Assembly (NCBI GenBank): GCA_019915135.1
Contig: JAHLMK010000003.1
Location: forward strand, 124,001 to 188,000
DNA: 64,000 bases
Origin: Strobilurus pachycystidiatus
Lineage: Eukaryota; Basidiomycota; Agaricomycetes; Agaricales; Physalacriaceae
Direction of reading: 5' to 3'
The position numbers were made by a program, and so were the translations under genes. This document shows positions 1-11,428 of this stretch, in pieces. The notes below the pieces were generated by a model. That model was not told the DNA's origin and did not search any database. It was given only the letters and a program-made list of their open reading frames with translations. Each line of letters opens with the position of its first letter. The stretch's first letter is position 1.

Positions 1-186
1 TGACGAGGGAATGCGAACGATCAGCCACAGGATAATTGCAGTATGGGACACCGTCCGTATCCTTGTTTTCCTTACAGCGCGGAGAGGGGTACAGTATATC
101 TGTAGCACGCGATTTGCTTGTGTGCGCCGAGTGAGAGAACATTGATAACTAAATGAAGTACAGTAAATAATACAAGAAACTGCCAA

Positions 187-1312
187 TTATACAGCTGCGC
201 GTTTTCGCTTCGTCCGTTTTTGCGGTATTTGGTCTCTTCCGGATGTGTTCGCCGCCTGCAGCGCCTCCTGCACCGACCGAGAAACTTCTGACGCGTATGC
301 CCCAATCTGAGTCTCGTTCGTCACAGCGGTCTCCAACAATACCGAGTCACATTCTCTCATCCATTTCCCGACATCCGGCTCATCGTAATTGCTATGCGAA
401 AGCGAGGTTCGTGAACGCTTTGAGGAGCGATCCGAGTCGTCGGCGTCTGATGATGAAGAGGACGATGCCGAGGAATCATGACTGGTACAGGATGGAGGTA
501 TCCCAGGAGCAGGGAAGTGTCGACGATGGACGGGAGGAATGGTGCGCCCAAATTGATTGTAGAACGAACCCTTGAAGAACTCGAGAGGAACAACGCTGTA
601 CCATGCGGCGTACATCGCCGCCATGTTGGTGATCACTGGCTCAGGAAAGAGCTTGTATTTGGGGCCGACGGCGCTGCAGCCGTTTGCAAGGACAAAAAGG
701 GGGTGAGCGTCTGCCGCCACCAGTGCCACGGATTTTCCGGGGGCTCGCTTTTTCAGAGGGGAGATCTTGCCGGTTTCCGGATGTCGAAGATAGAAGGATA
801 CGGATCGCTCCAGGGCAACCAACCGGTACTCGTAAGTTTGGAGAGGAAAGAGCTGTATTCGACTCAGAAAAATGCGATTACGAGGCAGACGCCAGATTCT
901 TACCTCGGTAAAAGGCCGCCGTTGACTGACAGGACAATGGTACCGGTTTTGATCGTGCATGGCTTGGAGTTTCTGGATGAGGGCATCAGAAGGAATGAGG
1001 GCCACTCTCTTGGAAAGTATAGCGGCCTTCAATGCGGGCTGAACTATGAACCATAGTTCAAGTTTTGGAATTGAGACGACGAGGACACACTTACTACGAA
1101 GTCGATTACATGATTTCTCGAGGAATGCGTCAACCTGTCCCCGCTGAAGTCCCCATGAATACTCGCAAGAGTCAATCTTGAGAGAGACGGTCAGACGAAT
1201 CATCGAACCAACGACGAGAACATACCATTGAGTTGGTACTGGTGAAGAGCGACATATCCGTAGCCTCGGTAAACATGCGCCTGACATTCAGAGAGTCGAT
1301 AGGCATTGCCAT
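187..1312 (-). CDS. WGLQ-family protein 1 (degenerate HNH-like derivative), 324 aa
   Basis: Function unknown. Four exons (1312-1226, 1176-1095, 1043-904, 852-187) join with closed phases (0,1,0) into 324 aa. The ATG at 1312 aligns with the starts of four paralogues in this window. Visible features are an EYSWGLQRGQ motif in exon 2, HPLFVLANG in exon 4, a Ser/Asp-rich stretch followed by KRSR, the motif DEPDVGKWM, and a basic KRTKRKRAAV end that could act as a nuclear signal. Exon order, intron positions and phases match the HNH-type genes at 43.9-45.1 and 59.3-60.7 kb, but the zinc/HNH residues are absent. A transposon inserted so that its target duplication overlaps the start codon, so the native promoter is displaced about 1.7 kb upstream. 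Expression may be altered or lost. Confidence 0.8.
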
Positions 1313-1319
1313 TGCGCTA

Positions 1320-3037
1320 GGGCCAGTAGATTTTACCGTGACCGTGAATTCACGGTCACGGTAAAGTGCCACGGTAGCACGGTAGATAGTCACGGCCTCC
1401 AGGAGGGAGCAAGAGCTCATGAGGTCAAGTAGCAGTCCTAAACTGGAGCAGTACGACGTCGTCAACGAGAGCGCCGTGTGTTTTAAAATTATAAATATAT
1501 TCCCGGGTCGCGAGAAACAAGTACTTGATGACAATAATGAAGCATCTGCAAGGCATGGGGCTTTGTGTTTGAAGTGGGATGAGTACAGAGATGATACATA
1601 CATGTTACTAGTCTGGGTAAGTAGGCAAAAGATTCTCGTGTCCAAGAAGTCGGAACGTCAACTTATTGACGGTCCCATACGTAGAGTCCCTGTCGATCTG
1701 CCGTGACGCATGCATGGCATTGACTCACATTGATAAGATCAGACTAAGTAAAGGCAATGCCCTAGGTTGTTTCGATGCAGCACGTTGTGGCTGTAGGTAA
1801 ATATGGACCATTAGCATGCTGAGGTGAACGGAATGGAGTGATCAAATCGAGCGGTGGGTCATCAGGGTCCAATGGCCGGTGCCGTGATCACGGTAGCTCA
1901 CGGCTGCGGCCACGGTACTCACGGTAGCAGTGTCACGGCCGTCACGGCCTCACTGCCCACTGCTCACTGCCGCACGGTAAAGTACTCACTGCCACGGTCG
2001 CCTCACGGTAGCACGGTAAGAGACACACGGTACCTAAGCATAACTTGATCTCATTCAAGCTGGACGACCATTTGGCGGTCCTTGCAGCACTCAACGCGGA
2101 TATTGTCTTCGCCTCCTCGGGTACAGAAACGACAGCTCCAAACGGAGTCGAGGGGTAGAAGACCTCAGGTTAGATCTCTTAGGAGGAAGCCGGTCTTTGT
2201 CATCTGAACACATGAAGCTCGACGTTCAACGGCGTCGCTTGACGCTACTAGTAGAGTTGAGCAATAATTCAATGAGAACGAAAGTGCCCTCTCTAAGACA
2301 GCAGAAGCGCGGAGAAGAGGGTTGAGAGTTGTCCCTGCCATGATCCTACAGAAGCTGGTGAGCGCTTTAGCGGTGTACAAATGGTCCGGGGCATGTACTG
2401 CAAGCCCTTTATAGATTGGACTTCCACGTGAGCTCAGAACATGCAGAACGCCGTGAATTGGAACAGACGTGCTACAGATACAGCAATTGACAAGAACGAT
2501 TTGCCAGGTTGCTCCGAGAGCTGAGCGAAGATTTCCTTCATTGTAAGACGGTCGATGTATTGATGGATCTGAATCAAGGTGCGCGTCAATTTAGAGATGT
2601 TGTACGTACTCAGCATCTGACGCAACTACGGATCATATCCCACCTTTCCTTCACACCAGCAGTCTCAAAATCAATGTCATACTCACTGGGAATTTCGTCG
2701 ACGGACGATCAGAGCACGGAGTCAGGAGGAAACAGATTGTCATTGAGCTCTACTTACTATACCATGATCTCTCATTTCTTACTTGACTCACAGCTCCCCC
2801 TCCCGCTTCCAGGCAACATCCGCACGGATGTACTCACGTCCTCTTTGACATCGTGTCCGTTCTTCAAATACGACGACACTGATCATGACCCTAGTCTAGG
2901 ATCAGGATGTCGCGTATATCTCATGGGACCAGGGTAAACCCTCACGGTAATCTACGACCCTCACTGCCACGGCCACGGTAGCACGGTCACGGTAATCACG
3001 GTAGCAGTTTCACTGTCACGGTAAAATGTACTAGCCC
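1320..3037. mobile_element. 1.7 kb non-autonomous DNA transposon with 9-bp target duplication
   Basis: The ends are inverted repeats of about 28 bp (GGGCCAGTAGATTTTACCGT at the left; the right end is the complement of GGGCTAGTACATTTTACCGT). They are flanked by the perfect direct repeat ATTGCGCTA at 1311-1319 and 3038-3046. Degenerate CACGGTA/CACGGTC repeats lie beneath both ends and at about 1870-2040. A 9-bp duplication and this structure suggest a Mutator-like (MULE) non-autonomous element. No transposase is visible. Internal reading frames (1419-1706 and 2509-2937 on plus) match nothing I recognise and may be captured host fragments. Confidence 0.75.
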
Positions 3038-3151
3038 ATTGCGCTATAGACAGGTCTGAGAAGTGTAGCGGTGATACTCAGTAAGAGGCAGAAACAGCAA
3101 AGCCGAATGGAGCGCGAACAAAGGAACGAACATGTGACATGTATGACGTTT

Positions 3152-3861
3152 CTAGGGTTTTAAAGTCCAGTCCATGTGGACCGGTAAGACCGGTGAACTG
3201 GACCGGACTGGACCGGTCACATGACCAGTCCAACATGGACCGGTCCTACCAGTCCTACCAGTCCCGGTCCTAGGTCCAGAGCTCAACCCAGATTTATTAG
3301 GACTGGTAAAGACTGGTCTAGGACCGGTTTGGACCGGTCTATTCAGGGTTCAGTTAGGACCAGTCAAATATCCCTCAAAAGGGTCGTTATATATGAGTTC
3401 ATGGTAAACTTACCTTGACTTAACCGGTCCAATGGTAAACTTACCCTCATTGAGGCGTTCCTATGGTAAACTTTCCATGACTTATATACTCATATGGTAC
3501 ATTTAGCTGCACATACTCTCTTACATTTGGAAATGTCATCTTGTTGTGGCTAAAACATATTATACAAGCTTCACTAATCATTCATTTCACTGTCATTGAC
3601 TATATGATCTAGCTGGTAAACTTATATGATGGTAAACTTACTCGAAAATGTGCAGAAATATAAATTTAGGCTCGTGATCCTTTGGACCGGTCCTGGACCG
3701 GTTTAGGACCGCAGACCGGACTGATTAGGACCGGTTTTTGCGGTCCTAACCAGTCCAGTCCTAGGTCCAGCCAGATTTGGAAATTTTCTGGACCGGTCCA
3801 GTCCCCAGTCCATGACCTCAGAGGTCAAAAGACCGGACCGGACCGGACTTTTAAACCCTAG
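3152..3861. mobile_element. 710-bp MITE-like element rich in GGACCGGT repeats
   Basis: The terminal inverted repeats are CTAGGGTTTTAAAGTCC at the left and GGACTTTTAAACCCTAG at the right. They are flanked by the 6-bp direct repeat ACGTTT (3146-3151 and 3862-3867). Both subterminal regions consist of degenerate GGACCGGT/ACCAGTCC units, with an AT-rich core carrying repeated ATGGTAAACTTA. No coding capacity. It lies in the spacer between two WGLQ-family genes. Confidence 0.75.
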
Positions 3862-4046
3862 ACGTTTCTCGAACGTTTACAATCAGCCATAGGATGACGC
3901 CGCTTGCGTACTTTTGTCTCCCGTACGACGCTGAAGAGGTTTGTGTACAGTATCTTTTGGCAAGCATTTTGCAGGTGCGCCAACAGTAGAAAGAGGGAAT
4001 ATTGATAAATAAATGCAATAAAGTAACTGAGACAAGGACCTGCTAA

Positions 4047-5494
4047 TTATACAGTTGCGCGTTTTCGCTTCGTGCGTCTTTGCGGTACTTGTTCTTTTCC
4101 GGATTTCTTCGACTCCTCCAACACCTCCTTCACCGACCTAGAGACCTCCGACGCGTACGTCCCAATCTGACTTTTGTTCGTCACAGCGGCGTCGAACGAT
4201 GTGTCATCACACTCCTTCATCCACTTCCCAACGTCCGGCTCGTCGTAGTCGGTATCAGAGGACGACACCCTTGACCGCTTTGACATACGATCTGACTCAT
4301 CGGAGTCGCCGCTTGAGGACGACGATGGCGATGAGCCGGAACTAGATGCAGCTCCAAGAGGAGGAAAATGTTTGCGATGCATGTACGGTATGCACCTTCC
4401 AAATTGCCCGTCGAAGGCCCCATCGAAGAATGCAAGGGGAACCATGCTGTACCAGGCGTTGTACATAACCTCGAGATTAGCGAATACGTCGTCGGGGAAG
4501 AGCTTGTATTTGGGACCGACGGCGTGGCAACCGTTCGCAAGAACAAAGAGTGGGTGTGCTTCGGAGGTAGCGAGAGCCACAGAGCGGCCGGGTGCTTGTT
4601 TTCTGAGGGCGGAGACTTTGCCGGTACTTGGATGTCGACAGTACATGGAGACGGACCGCTCCAAAGGAACGATTCGATATTCGTAGGTCTGAGGAGGGAA
4701 GATCTAGAGGTCGTTTGGTGAACATTTATTGCTATTTGCGAAAATGATGACACTTCTGGAAATGATCGAGTTTAGTAGAGTAACCCTAGACCGAAGTAAG
4801 CCCTAGATTAGGGTGACCTGAAATTATCATAATTGTCGGCTTATTACCTTGCTTGTCAAATTTCACTTGAGTTTATCTGCTTTCAGCATTATAATAGTAC
4901 TGGAAGCCATTCTGGGGTACGAGAGCTAATGCGAAGACATGGGCTTGCGGTCCTCAGTCCCGGGAAATAAACCTAATCTAGGGCTTACATGGGCTTAGGG
5001 TTACTCTACTAAACTCGATCATTTCCAGAAGTGTCATTGTTTTCGCAAATAGCAATAAGAAGGCACTGATGAAGGAAGCATACCTCGTTGAAAGGCTTCC
5101 TTTGGTCCATAGGACACTGTTTGCGATGGCTATGATGCATATCGCGAAGACGTTTTATAAGCGAGTCCGAGGGGATGAGAGCAACACGATGAGATATTAG
5201 GGCGGCTCTGAGTGATGGTTGAACTGTTCACCACAAGATCAGTCTGCTGAAGGGCTAGTCGGTTCAAAGGCGCTTACTTTGAAGGCGATTGCATGTCTGC
5301 TCCAAGAAGGCGTTCAATTGTCCACGCTGAAGACCCCAGCAGTACTCATAACGGTCGATCTGCGAGAAGCCATGATTCATCTCGTATCAAGGACGGACGA
5401 AACTTGCCATCGATTCCTGGCTAGTGAGAAGAGGCATCTCTGTAGTCTCCCCGAATACGCGTCTGACGCTGAGACACTCGAGAGGCACTGACAT
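4047..5494 (-). CDS. WGLQ-family protein 2, 321 aa, with GC-AG intron and MITE in intron 3
   Basis: Function unknown. Exons 5494-5408, 5359-5278, 5223-5084 and 4703-4047 have the same first three lengths (87, 82, 140 nt) as gene 1 and give 321 aa. Intron 1 begins GCAAGT, a GC-AG splice site, where gene 1 has GTATG. Intron 3 is 380 nt rather than 51 nt because a 327-bp MITE sits in it; the splice sites and frame are preserved, so the gene may still be functional. Visible features are EYCWGLQRGQ, HPLFVLANG, DEPDVGKWM, a Ser-rich acidic linker and the basic end RRTKRKRATV. Its 3' flank resembles that of gene 1, indicating tandem duplication. Confidence 0.8.
4729..5055. mobile_element. Stowaway-like MITE (327 bp) with TA target duplication
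   Basis: A near-perfect inverted repeat of about 84 bp starts TTGCTATTTGCGAAAA, and its complement ends the element. It is flanked by TA at 4727-4728 and 5056-5057. There is no reading frame. The insertion lies wholly inside intron 3 of the WGLQ-family gene 2. The intact paralogue at 0.2-1.3 kb is the empty-site comparison. Confidence 0.75.
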
Positions 5495-5739
5495 GTTTCA
5501 GTTGCAGTTGACGCAGAGAGAGGACGACGGGGGTGGTGATGGTCACAGTAAGAAAGTCGCGAACCCAAATCAAAACCGAACAAAGGTGCGGACACGTGAT
5601 CATCATGTTATCATCCGCCTTGCTCATTTGTTTGTCGTTGAACACTTACCAAAATGAAACGCAGACACCATTAGAGAGAGCGACGAGAGGGCGCCGACGC
5701 ATTATCATGGCATGAGGAAGGACCAATGGCAGGCTGGGA

Positions 5740-6330
5740 AGAACGATTCGGAAATGCCGCCGGATCACTCCGTGCGCATGTTGGCGGGCCGGAGATTGCC
5801 GTGGAATTTTTCTTGGTTTCGTCTTTGACCACTACGAGGAGTCGAGGACGAAGATGATACTACGACGCGTTGCCCGCTATTCGGAGATGTCGAACGATGC
5901 GTGCAGATGGGAGACTGTGCGTGATTTTTCTCATAACGTGAGATTGATTGTGTGTGCTGACAGAGGGAATGCAGAAGACCTAATTGGCGACTTTTCCTTC
6001 TGCTTCTGGATACAGAACACGCTCCACACGGCCAACACCGCGCTCCCTGCTATCCGGACGGCTCACAGTGTGATGCATTCCCGACGCGCACCGTCCACGC
6101 CTGATCTCAGGATGGAGTGGTTGAAATCCAGTCGCTGCGTCGGGCAAACCGGATTGGTGTGCGCCGCCATCTGCATCCCGCGAGCTTCATTATCCTGACA
6201 TCCAGGTCTAGATTTTAGCTCCCCGCTTCGCCGTCCCGCCTCTGCCCTTCCCCTGCTCTCGACAGTCGTAATTACCACAATCCAGCACTCGATAGCGTCA
6301 CCGCCGGGCCCGGGCCTTACTTTTGGACCG
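5740..6330 (+). promoter_or_regulatory. Degenerate copy (UE0) of the conserved FHA-gene upstream block
   Basis: The block opens with GGAAATGCCGCCGGATCACT at about 5750, as in the other upstream blocks, and it precedes an FHA relic in the same orientation. The CACGTG core found in the other copies reads CCGTGCGC here. The rest of 5495-6480 holds no gene I can support. Confidence 0.45.
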
Positions 6331-6479
6331 TCATAATCTTCAGCTGCATGGCATACGACGGGACCAGTACATTTGCGCGCATCGGCCTATTCAGCTCCCC
6401 GCTTAGCATTCGGCTTGCATCACGTTTCCTCCACCCGCCCATCTACGGCGAGCTCTTTCAGTTTCAAGTTGGGCAGGAA

Positions 6480-7060
6480 CCGAAACCGAAGCGTAGTTGT
6501 GCCGAGTATTCGCCTGTGCCGTGCCTCCAGTGTGCCCTTCTGTCACTTGCCCCCAAAAATAACACCGCATTCTCTATCACTCCCACCACCTCTTCTACCG
6601 CCCCTACTACGAGACAACTTCAAGGCCCAGGTAGACGAGGCGCGTAGCCTGAACATCGCACTGGTCGAACAGGTGGACGCTTTAAAGCATTTGAACGCCC
6701 CAAATCTCCAGGCCCAGATCGAGGCGCATCAAAGTAGGGATGAGGAGAGCGAGAGGCGGGTTGTGGAAGAGAAAAGGCATAGAGTGTTTGTCGATGGTGA
6801 GCCGCCTTTGCATCTCGTTCCCATATATGTATGATTGATCAACTCTTCGGTGCATAGAATCGTAGCTTACAGGTGCGAGCTGAAGGAGAGTCTGCACCGC
6901 GCAATACCGCCGTATACGAAAAATCGCAAGTAGAATGGGGAGGAGGAATTGGAGAAGCTTCCGTGGGAGCGCGCAAAGGAGGTCGTCGTCGTCGCGCCTA
7001 GCGGCGACGATGGCGACTTCTAACGTTGGGAGCGTTCGCTGCGCGGGCTTCAGCTATGGG
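6480..7060 (+). pseudogene. Relic of an FHA/coiled-coil gene (psiFHA0)
   Basis: Only the 3' half is recognisable. There is a YSPVPC segment followed by a Thr/Ser-rich linker, a shift of frame, then a coiled-coil stretch containing AQVDEARSLNIALVEQVDAL and LQAQIEAHQ, and a degraded C-terminal exon with an in-frame stop. Intact paralogues have the same order (YSPTSC, linker, coiled coil, tail). The FHA domain and start are missing. It converges on helical gene F. Confidence 0.6.
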
Positions 7061-7765
7061 GAGGAAGTGAGGATCAGAAGCAGGCAACACGACGCCGCAA
7101 CACGGCCGAACACTTGGAAACACCCATATTTCTTTCGCCGGGACGAAACGACCATTCAGTACGTACTGCTGATGTCCTGTATTATAGATTTATGCTCAAT
7201 GTAATCAGTGGGTAAAACAATGCACGCGCAATTGGGACCACCACAGGCAGCAATGCGCTGAGGACGCGACTGGGATGAGAATGACCAGCCTTGGCGCGAG
7301 CGAAAACATCTATCCGAGTACGACGTGAAGACGATGCAAAGCTGAACTACCACTCAACACGACGACCAGAGGCGAGAGGACGCCCTACGCTTGGACGATT
7401 TCGGCGCAGACATGTAGTACGATCGGTGGCCTTCGACTCTCCAGGGTAGGTGTAGCACCGGTACATCGCCAGCCGTGGATGCGCTCGTTGTAGGTTTGCA
7501 AGGAATCGACGTCGTGTTTAGAGGTTGGGATACGATGGTAAGATTGTAGGATACCGAGTACAGCTATATGAGAGATCGCGTGTCAAATGTGAATACGTAG
7601 GGACGGAGCAGTAAAAGAGGATTAGCTCAAACACAATAGCAAGTGCGGAGAAGAAAGTGGATCCATATAGTATAGAAACGAAAACGGGATGCGGGCTTGG
7701 GGGGCAAATCTGACATGAATGGTACGAGGGCCTGCACCAACGAGCGACTCGCATGTGAGTTGCTC
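7061..7765 (-). other. Gene-free; contains conserved 3' flank of helical gene F
   Basis: I see no gene. Positions about 7500-7765 on the minus strand resemble the downstream flanks of helical genes A, B, D and E, so the duplicated unit includes 3' sequence, probably untranslated. The 7060-7500 part shows nothing recognisable. Confidence 0.4.
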
Positions 7766-9516
7766 TCAGCCGCAAGCCATTCCTGTGGCACCCGCCATGT
7801 GCGGGTCAACTCCTAGAACCTGTCGTCCTGTCAATCACAGTCATTAACCCGTGCGGAATTTGCTTGCCATGAACATCCGTTCGAACTGCTGGTACGTCTC
7901 CCCGCGGAAGTCTCTAATTTCCGTGTGAATGTCCTCCGTCTTCAGAAGCAAGGCTCTATTCAGGCCTCGCAAGTCCTTCAGAAGTTGCGTGGTCGAGATA
8001 TCGTTACTGATCTGATATCATTCGACCCCGAGGTCAGCTATATCCGGGCTGCCAAGGATATTGAAGTACGTACTTTGAAGACGACAAGCGAGTTGTCGAG
8101 CATGTCACGTAAATCCGCCAACTCCTTCTTGATTCTGAGTTGATAAAAGAAGGCTTTTGGACCCTTGTACTTGGCCAAGAAGCAAAGTCTGGTCTCAATT
8201 GTCTTCAAGGCTCTGATCCAATGAGCACCGACGGTTGAGGACAAAGATGAATCACTCACGACCAGAGGTCCATGATCCTCGGATCGATCTGTTGCGAAGA
8301 TTGACCATTTGATGAATGTGCAAGTTCATTGAGGATTGATAGGGTGACATTTGCAGCATGCGTAGCAAGCAATGTACATGCAGTTTGATTTGACTTTGCA
8401 CTCTAAAAGATCCACATTAGCACACCCCCAAGACCTTGTCAGAAACACGGACCTGTGCTGCCTCCAAGATCTTTTGAATTGTCCCACATGCTCCCTCGAG
8501 GATTGCTCCAACCATTGGAATCATCTTAGCAATACTTTCTGCCAGGTCAAGACAGCTCCGAACAGAGTCAACAGTCAACACATCCCCCATGCTGAGCTCT
8601 GTATCCGATTCGTTGGTGATTCTGATCCTTACAGCTTGCAACTCTTGCTCCAGAGCCGCATTACATGCCCACATTTGGCGGAAGCAGGGGACCATAAGGG
8701 GAAGGAGAAGTGGGAAGAAGCCACTTGCCAGAGGTTCACTATCCGTGAAAGGGGAACAACACCATTCTGATTCATATCCTGATGGCCTGCATTTTGCACT
8801 CAGTCAGACTGATTTGTTTCCACAATGATTGATACTTCTCACATATAAAGTTCACAATGCCACTTCTTTCTTGAGCCAGCCGGAGCATTACCATCTATAA
8901 TCACGTATGTCATCACGAGTATCTCTCCTGGTTTACGATCTTGGACAGGGGTGTTGAGTAAGCTCTTGAGATTGTGGAGAAAGCAAATCAAGGTCAACAT
9001 CTAATCCTTGATAAGTTGTACCAGAAGATCATGCAGAAACTTACATCGCAATTACACATGATTGGCATATTCTTGAAGCTTTCCGGAGGCGAGTCAATCA
9101 TGTCAACAATACAGCGGAACAGATCTAACACCATGCCAGCATTTGGTGCGTCTACACATGGCCACCCTGATGTTGTGTATGAGCTTTGCCCAGTTCCTCA
9201 GTAGACCGGCTTGGAGCTCACAAGATATTGGTCTGTGGTGACTTATATGTTGGGCGTGGTCTATCCGTCTCGTCCCAGCATCAATGCCATTGTCCCGCGC
9301 TGACTCCGTCCCCTCGCTATAAAACTTGTACAGCTCTTCCGGGTCAGAGAACCGGAACCCATCACAAAGGACATTGTCACACGTCGAATGTGTCTCCACT
9401 CCATGAGCATAATCGGTATGCGGGTCCTTGTCCCAGTCCTCGTTGGCCGTCGGCCACTGCTCGTCAACGTCCGAGTCCGTTTCGTCAAAGTCCACCTTGG
9501 GTGCGAGCGTCGACAT
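7766..9516 (-). CDS. Helical-bundle protein F (HeLo/MLKL-like module), 462 aa
   Basis: Eight exons with closed phases: 9516-9222, 9166-9045, 9000-8843, 8786-8453, 8402-8260, 8212-8074, 8011-7868, 7819-7766. The N-terminus is acidic. Exon 2 carries DLFRCIVDMIDSPPE and exon 3 carries PVQDRK. Exon 4 holds a short hydrophobic segment (ASGFFPLLLPLMVPCF) and then the core VRSCLDLAESIAKMIP...LEGACGTIQKIL. Exons 5-7 continue the helices, including LADLRDMLDNSLVVFK and LLKTEDIHTEIRDF. The periodicity and the 'Leu-rich helix, brace-like helices' order resemble fungal HeLo/MLKL N-terminal bundles that insert in membranes in cell-death pathways; this is pattern recognition, not a search result. Intron 7 starts GCAAGC (GC-AG). 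It has the longest exon 1 of the family and is closest to gene G. Confidence 0.75.
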
Positions 9517-10021
9517 GATGGGGAGAGGGAAAGACGATAAGCTGTACATGTGGTGCTGTCGGTGTCTTGATCACGGAAGATTGCCGCGATGCACCGGTGC
9601 GATGCAGTGTCCACACATACCCCACGTCTTATCCATCAACCAATAGGGCTCGGGAATGGGTTGAGAACCGACGCACACATCCACTTTGAGTGACTGGATT
9701 TGATTCGTCTGTGAGGACGTGGCTTTCGACACGTAATCTGGATAGCCACTTGAGGAGCTGGATGCAGAGACTCGCTACAAATGGTAACGTTTGCGCTACT
9801 GAGTACCGAAGGCGCCATCGAGAAAAACAGTACCTTCCCGAAATGGATTCCTTCACTCAACCGAGTCCTAAAGGGGGACTCTGACGCGCCGGAACACCGA
9901 TATAATGATGGCAGGAAAGTTTCCAATGCTCACAGCTTGAATGCTGGCTGAAAGGAGGGACACGCGTCACGCGAAGACGACGAAGAGGAGGGGGTTCAAC
10001 GATCGCCGACACACATACATA
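9517..10021. other. Intergenic region upstream of helical gene F
   Basis: No gene is supported. It should contain the promoter of gene F, which reads leftward. Short reading frames here lack codon structure or similarity to other copies. Confidence 0.35.
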
Positions 10022-10724
10022 CTATGGAAAGTCAACCCTCGTGGGCGTACCAGGTACGAAATCATCCGCGTATCCTGACGATTTAATGGGCGAACATACC
10101 AAAGACGGAATGAAATTCAATAGCTCACTGCAAATCATTCTCCTCCAATTCCTTCGCGCTCGCGGAACTGTGTCCAACAAGTTGCTTTCCAGCCTTGAGA
10201 CAACTTCCACTGTGTCGTACGCGCCGTCGCCGTTTCCTGCCCACTGTTAGACTCGGAGTCGGACGAAACGACGCCAACCACAGGGGAAGGAACGGGAAAG
10301 CTGATAGCGGGACTCGATGAGCGCAAAGTCGGCGAGTGGTGGTGGGGAGGATTCGGCACAAGGAAAAGGACGTATGAGAGAGGGCATGCGAGTCATTGAG
10401 TGAGGAGGATGGGACGCAGTATACGACGAGGACCTCTATAAAGCGGAGACTGAGGTCTGCCATTGTTCGGCAATGACCCAAGTCGACGGCGACCTGATTC
10501 CTGGTCTTCGCGACGAGAGCGCCGGAGGTAGTGGACGACAGTAGGGAGAAGCTCAGCTCTGTGGCCAGTTTTGTGCGGCTGCACAACGACTGCCAACGAG
10601 AACCGCGAGAATGGGCGAGACTAGCAGGCGTAGCGTCATGCGGGGCAATTTTGAGGAGGCTATTAATGGCTTCGTCCAGGCTAATGACGGATAGGTGGAG
10701 GAAGGCGAGAGGCGAGAGGTCCAA
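10022..10724 (-). other. Conserved degenerate block, possibly an unrecognised exon
   Basis: A 199-codon frame spans 10125-10724. Around 10150-10290 the minus strand resembles the plus strand at about 40540-40690, with shared short strings GTCGTTTCGTCC, CAGGAAAC and TACGACACAG. Neither copy keeps a continuous common frame, so this is either a decayed gene or shared non-coding DNA. The product is not recognised. Confidence 0.3.
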
Positions 10725-10789
10725 GATTGGGGGCGACGAGTGGACCGTGCGTTACTTGAAGCGAGCTACAGAGAAAGACAGATGCGGCT

Positions 10790-11240
10790 GGGGCTCGGGG
10801 CCTCGGGCCGACGGAACAAGAAGTGCGCACGTGTATGTTGGGCGGAGCTTGCCGGCAGATTTTTTCTTCGTCTTCTACCGCGACAAAGGCGACTTCGACA
10901 CGTTCTCGAGCTCTGAACCGGACGCGATTTTGGGACGCAGCTCTGCGTTTGGAATGTGCGTCCCTATACGAGGTGCTGATGCGAGAGGCTATATGTTGAC
11001 CACGACGCCAAAGTACTTGGAATCCAATAGACAACTAGGCCTTCCGCGTCAGGATATCCGATACGCTTGGAGCAACGCGGCGAGGCCAACACCAACATCA
11101 CGCTTCTCGATGGATGGATCCCGACGCGTATCGTCCGCAACGCGCCCCGTCGCGCGCTTAGTCGCAAGCAACTGGGAAATACACGCGCTATGCCATGCCG
11201 AGCACTGGTGTGTGTCAGTTACATCCGTCGTGCATTGACC
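10790..11240 (+). promoter_or_regulatory. Conserved upstream block UE1 of FHA1 with CACGTG
   Basis: About 450 bp are shared with the regions before the other FHA copies. The block contains CACGTG at 10828-10833, about 600 bp before the FHA1 ATG, and near its end CACTGGTGTGTGTCAG, which recurs in the other blocks. CACGTG is the classical E-box bound by bHLH regulators in fungi; a role here is inference. Confidence 0.5.
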
Positions 11241-11428
11241 TGACTTTCTCAGCCCACAATCAGTCCCAGCTCCTCCGTCGCTCCCCCGCCAAACGCTAGG
11301 CACCCGGCAGCAAGAGCCGTGCCGATGGATGCCCGGCAATCCGGCACTTGATGAATGGTCCCAGTCATCGCCGGGGCCGGACGGTCTTTACTCTTAGCTG
11401 TCACCATCATCCACAGCAACAGCAAGCA

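Noticed and set aside
3181..3840. Repeated GGACCGGT units considered as CRISPR or satellite array
   Set aside because: Units are degenerate, without constant spacers, and lie inside an element with inverted ends and a target duplication.
10531..11238. 235-codon plus-strand frame before FHA1
   Set aside because: It overlaps the conserved upstream block, and the frame is not kept in the other copies of that block.
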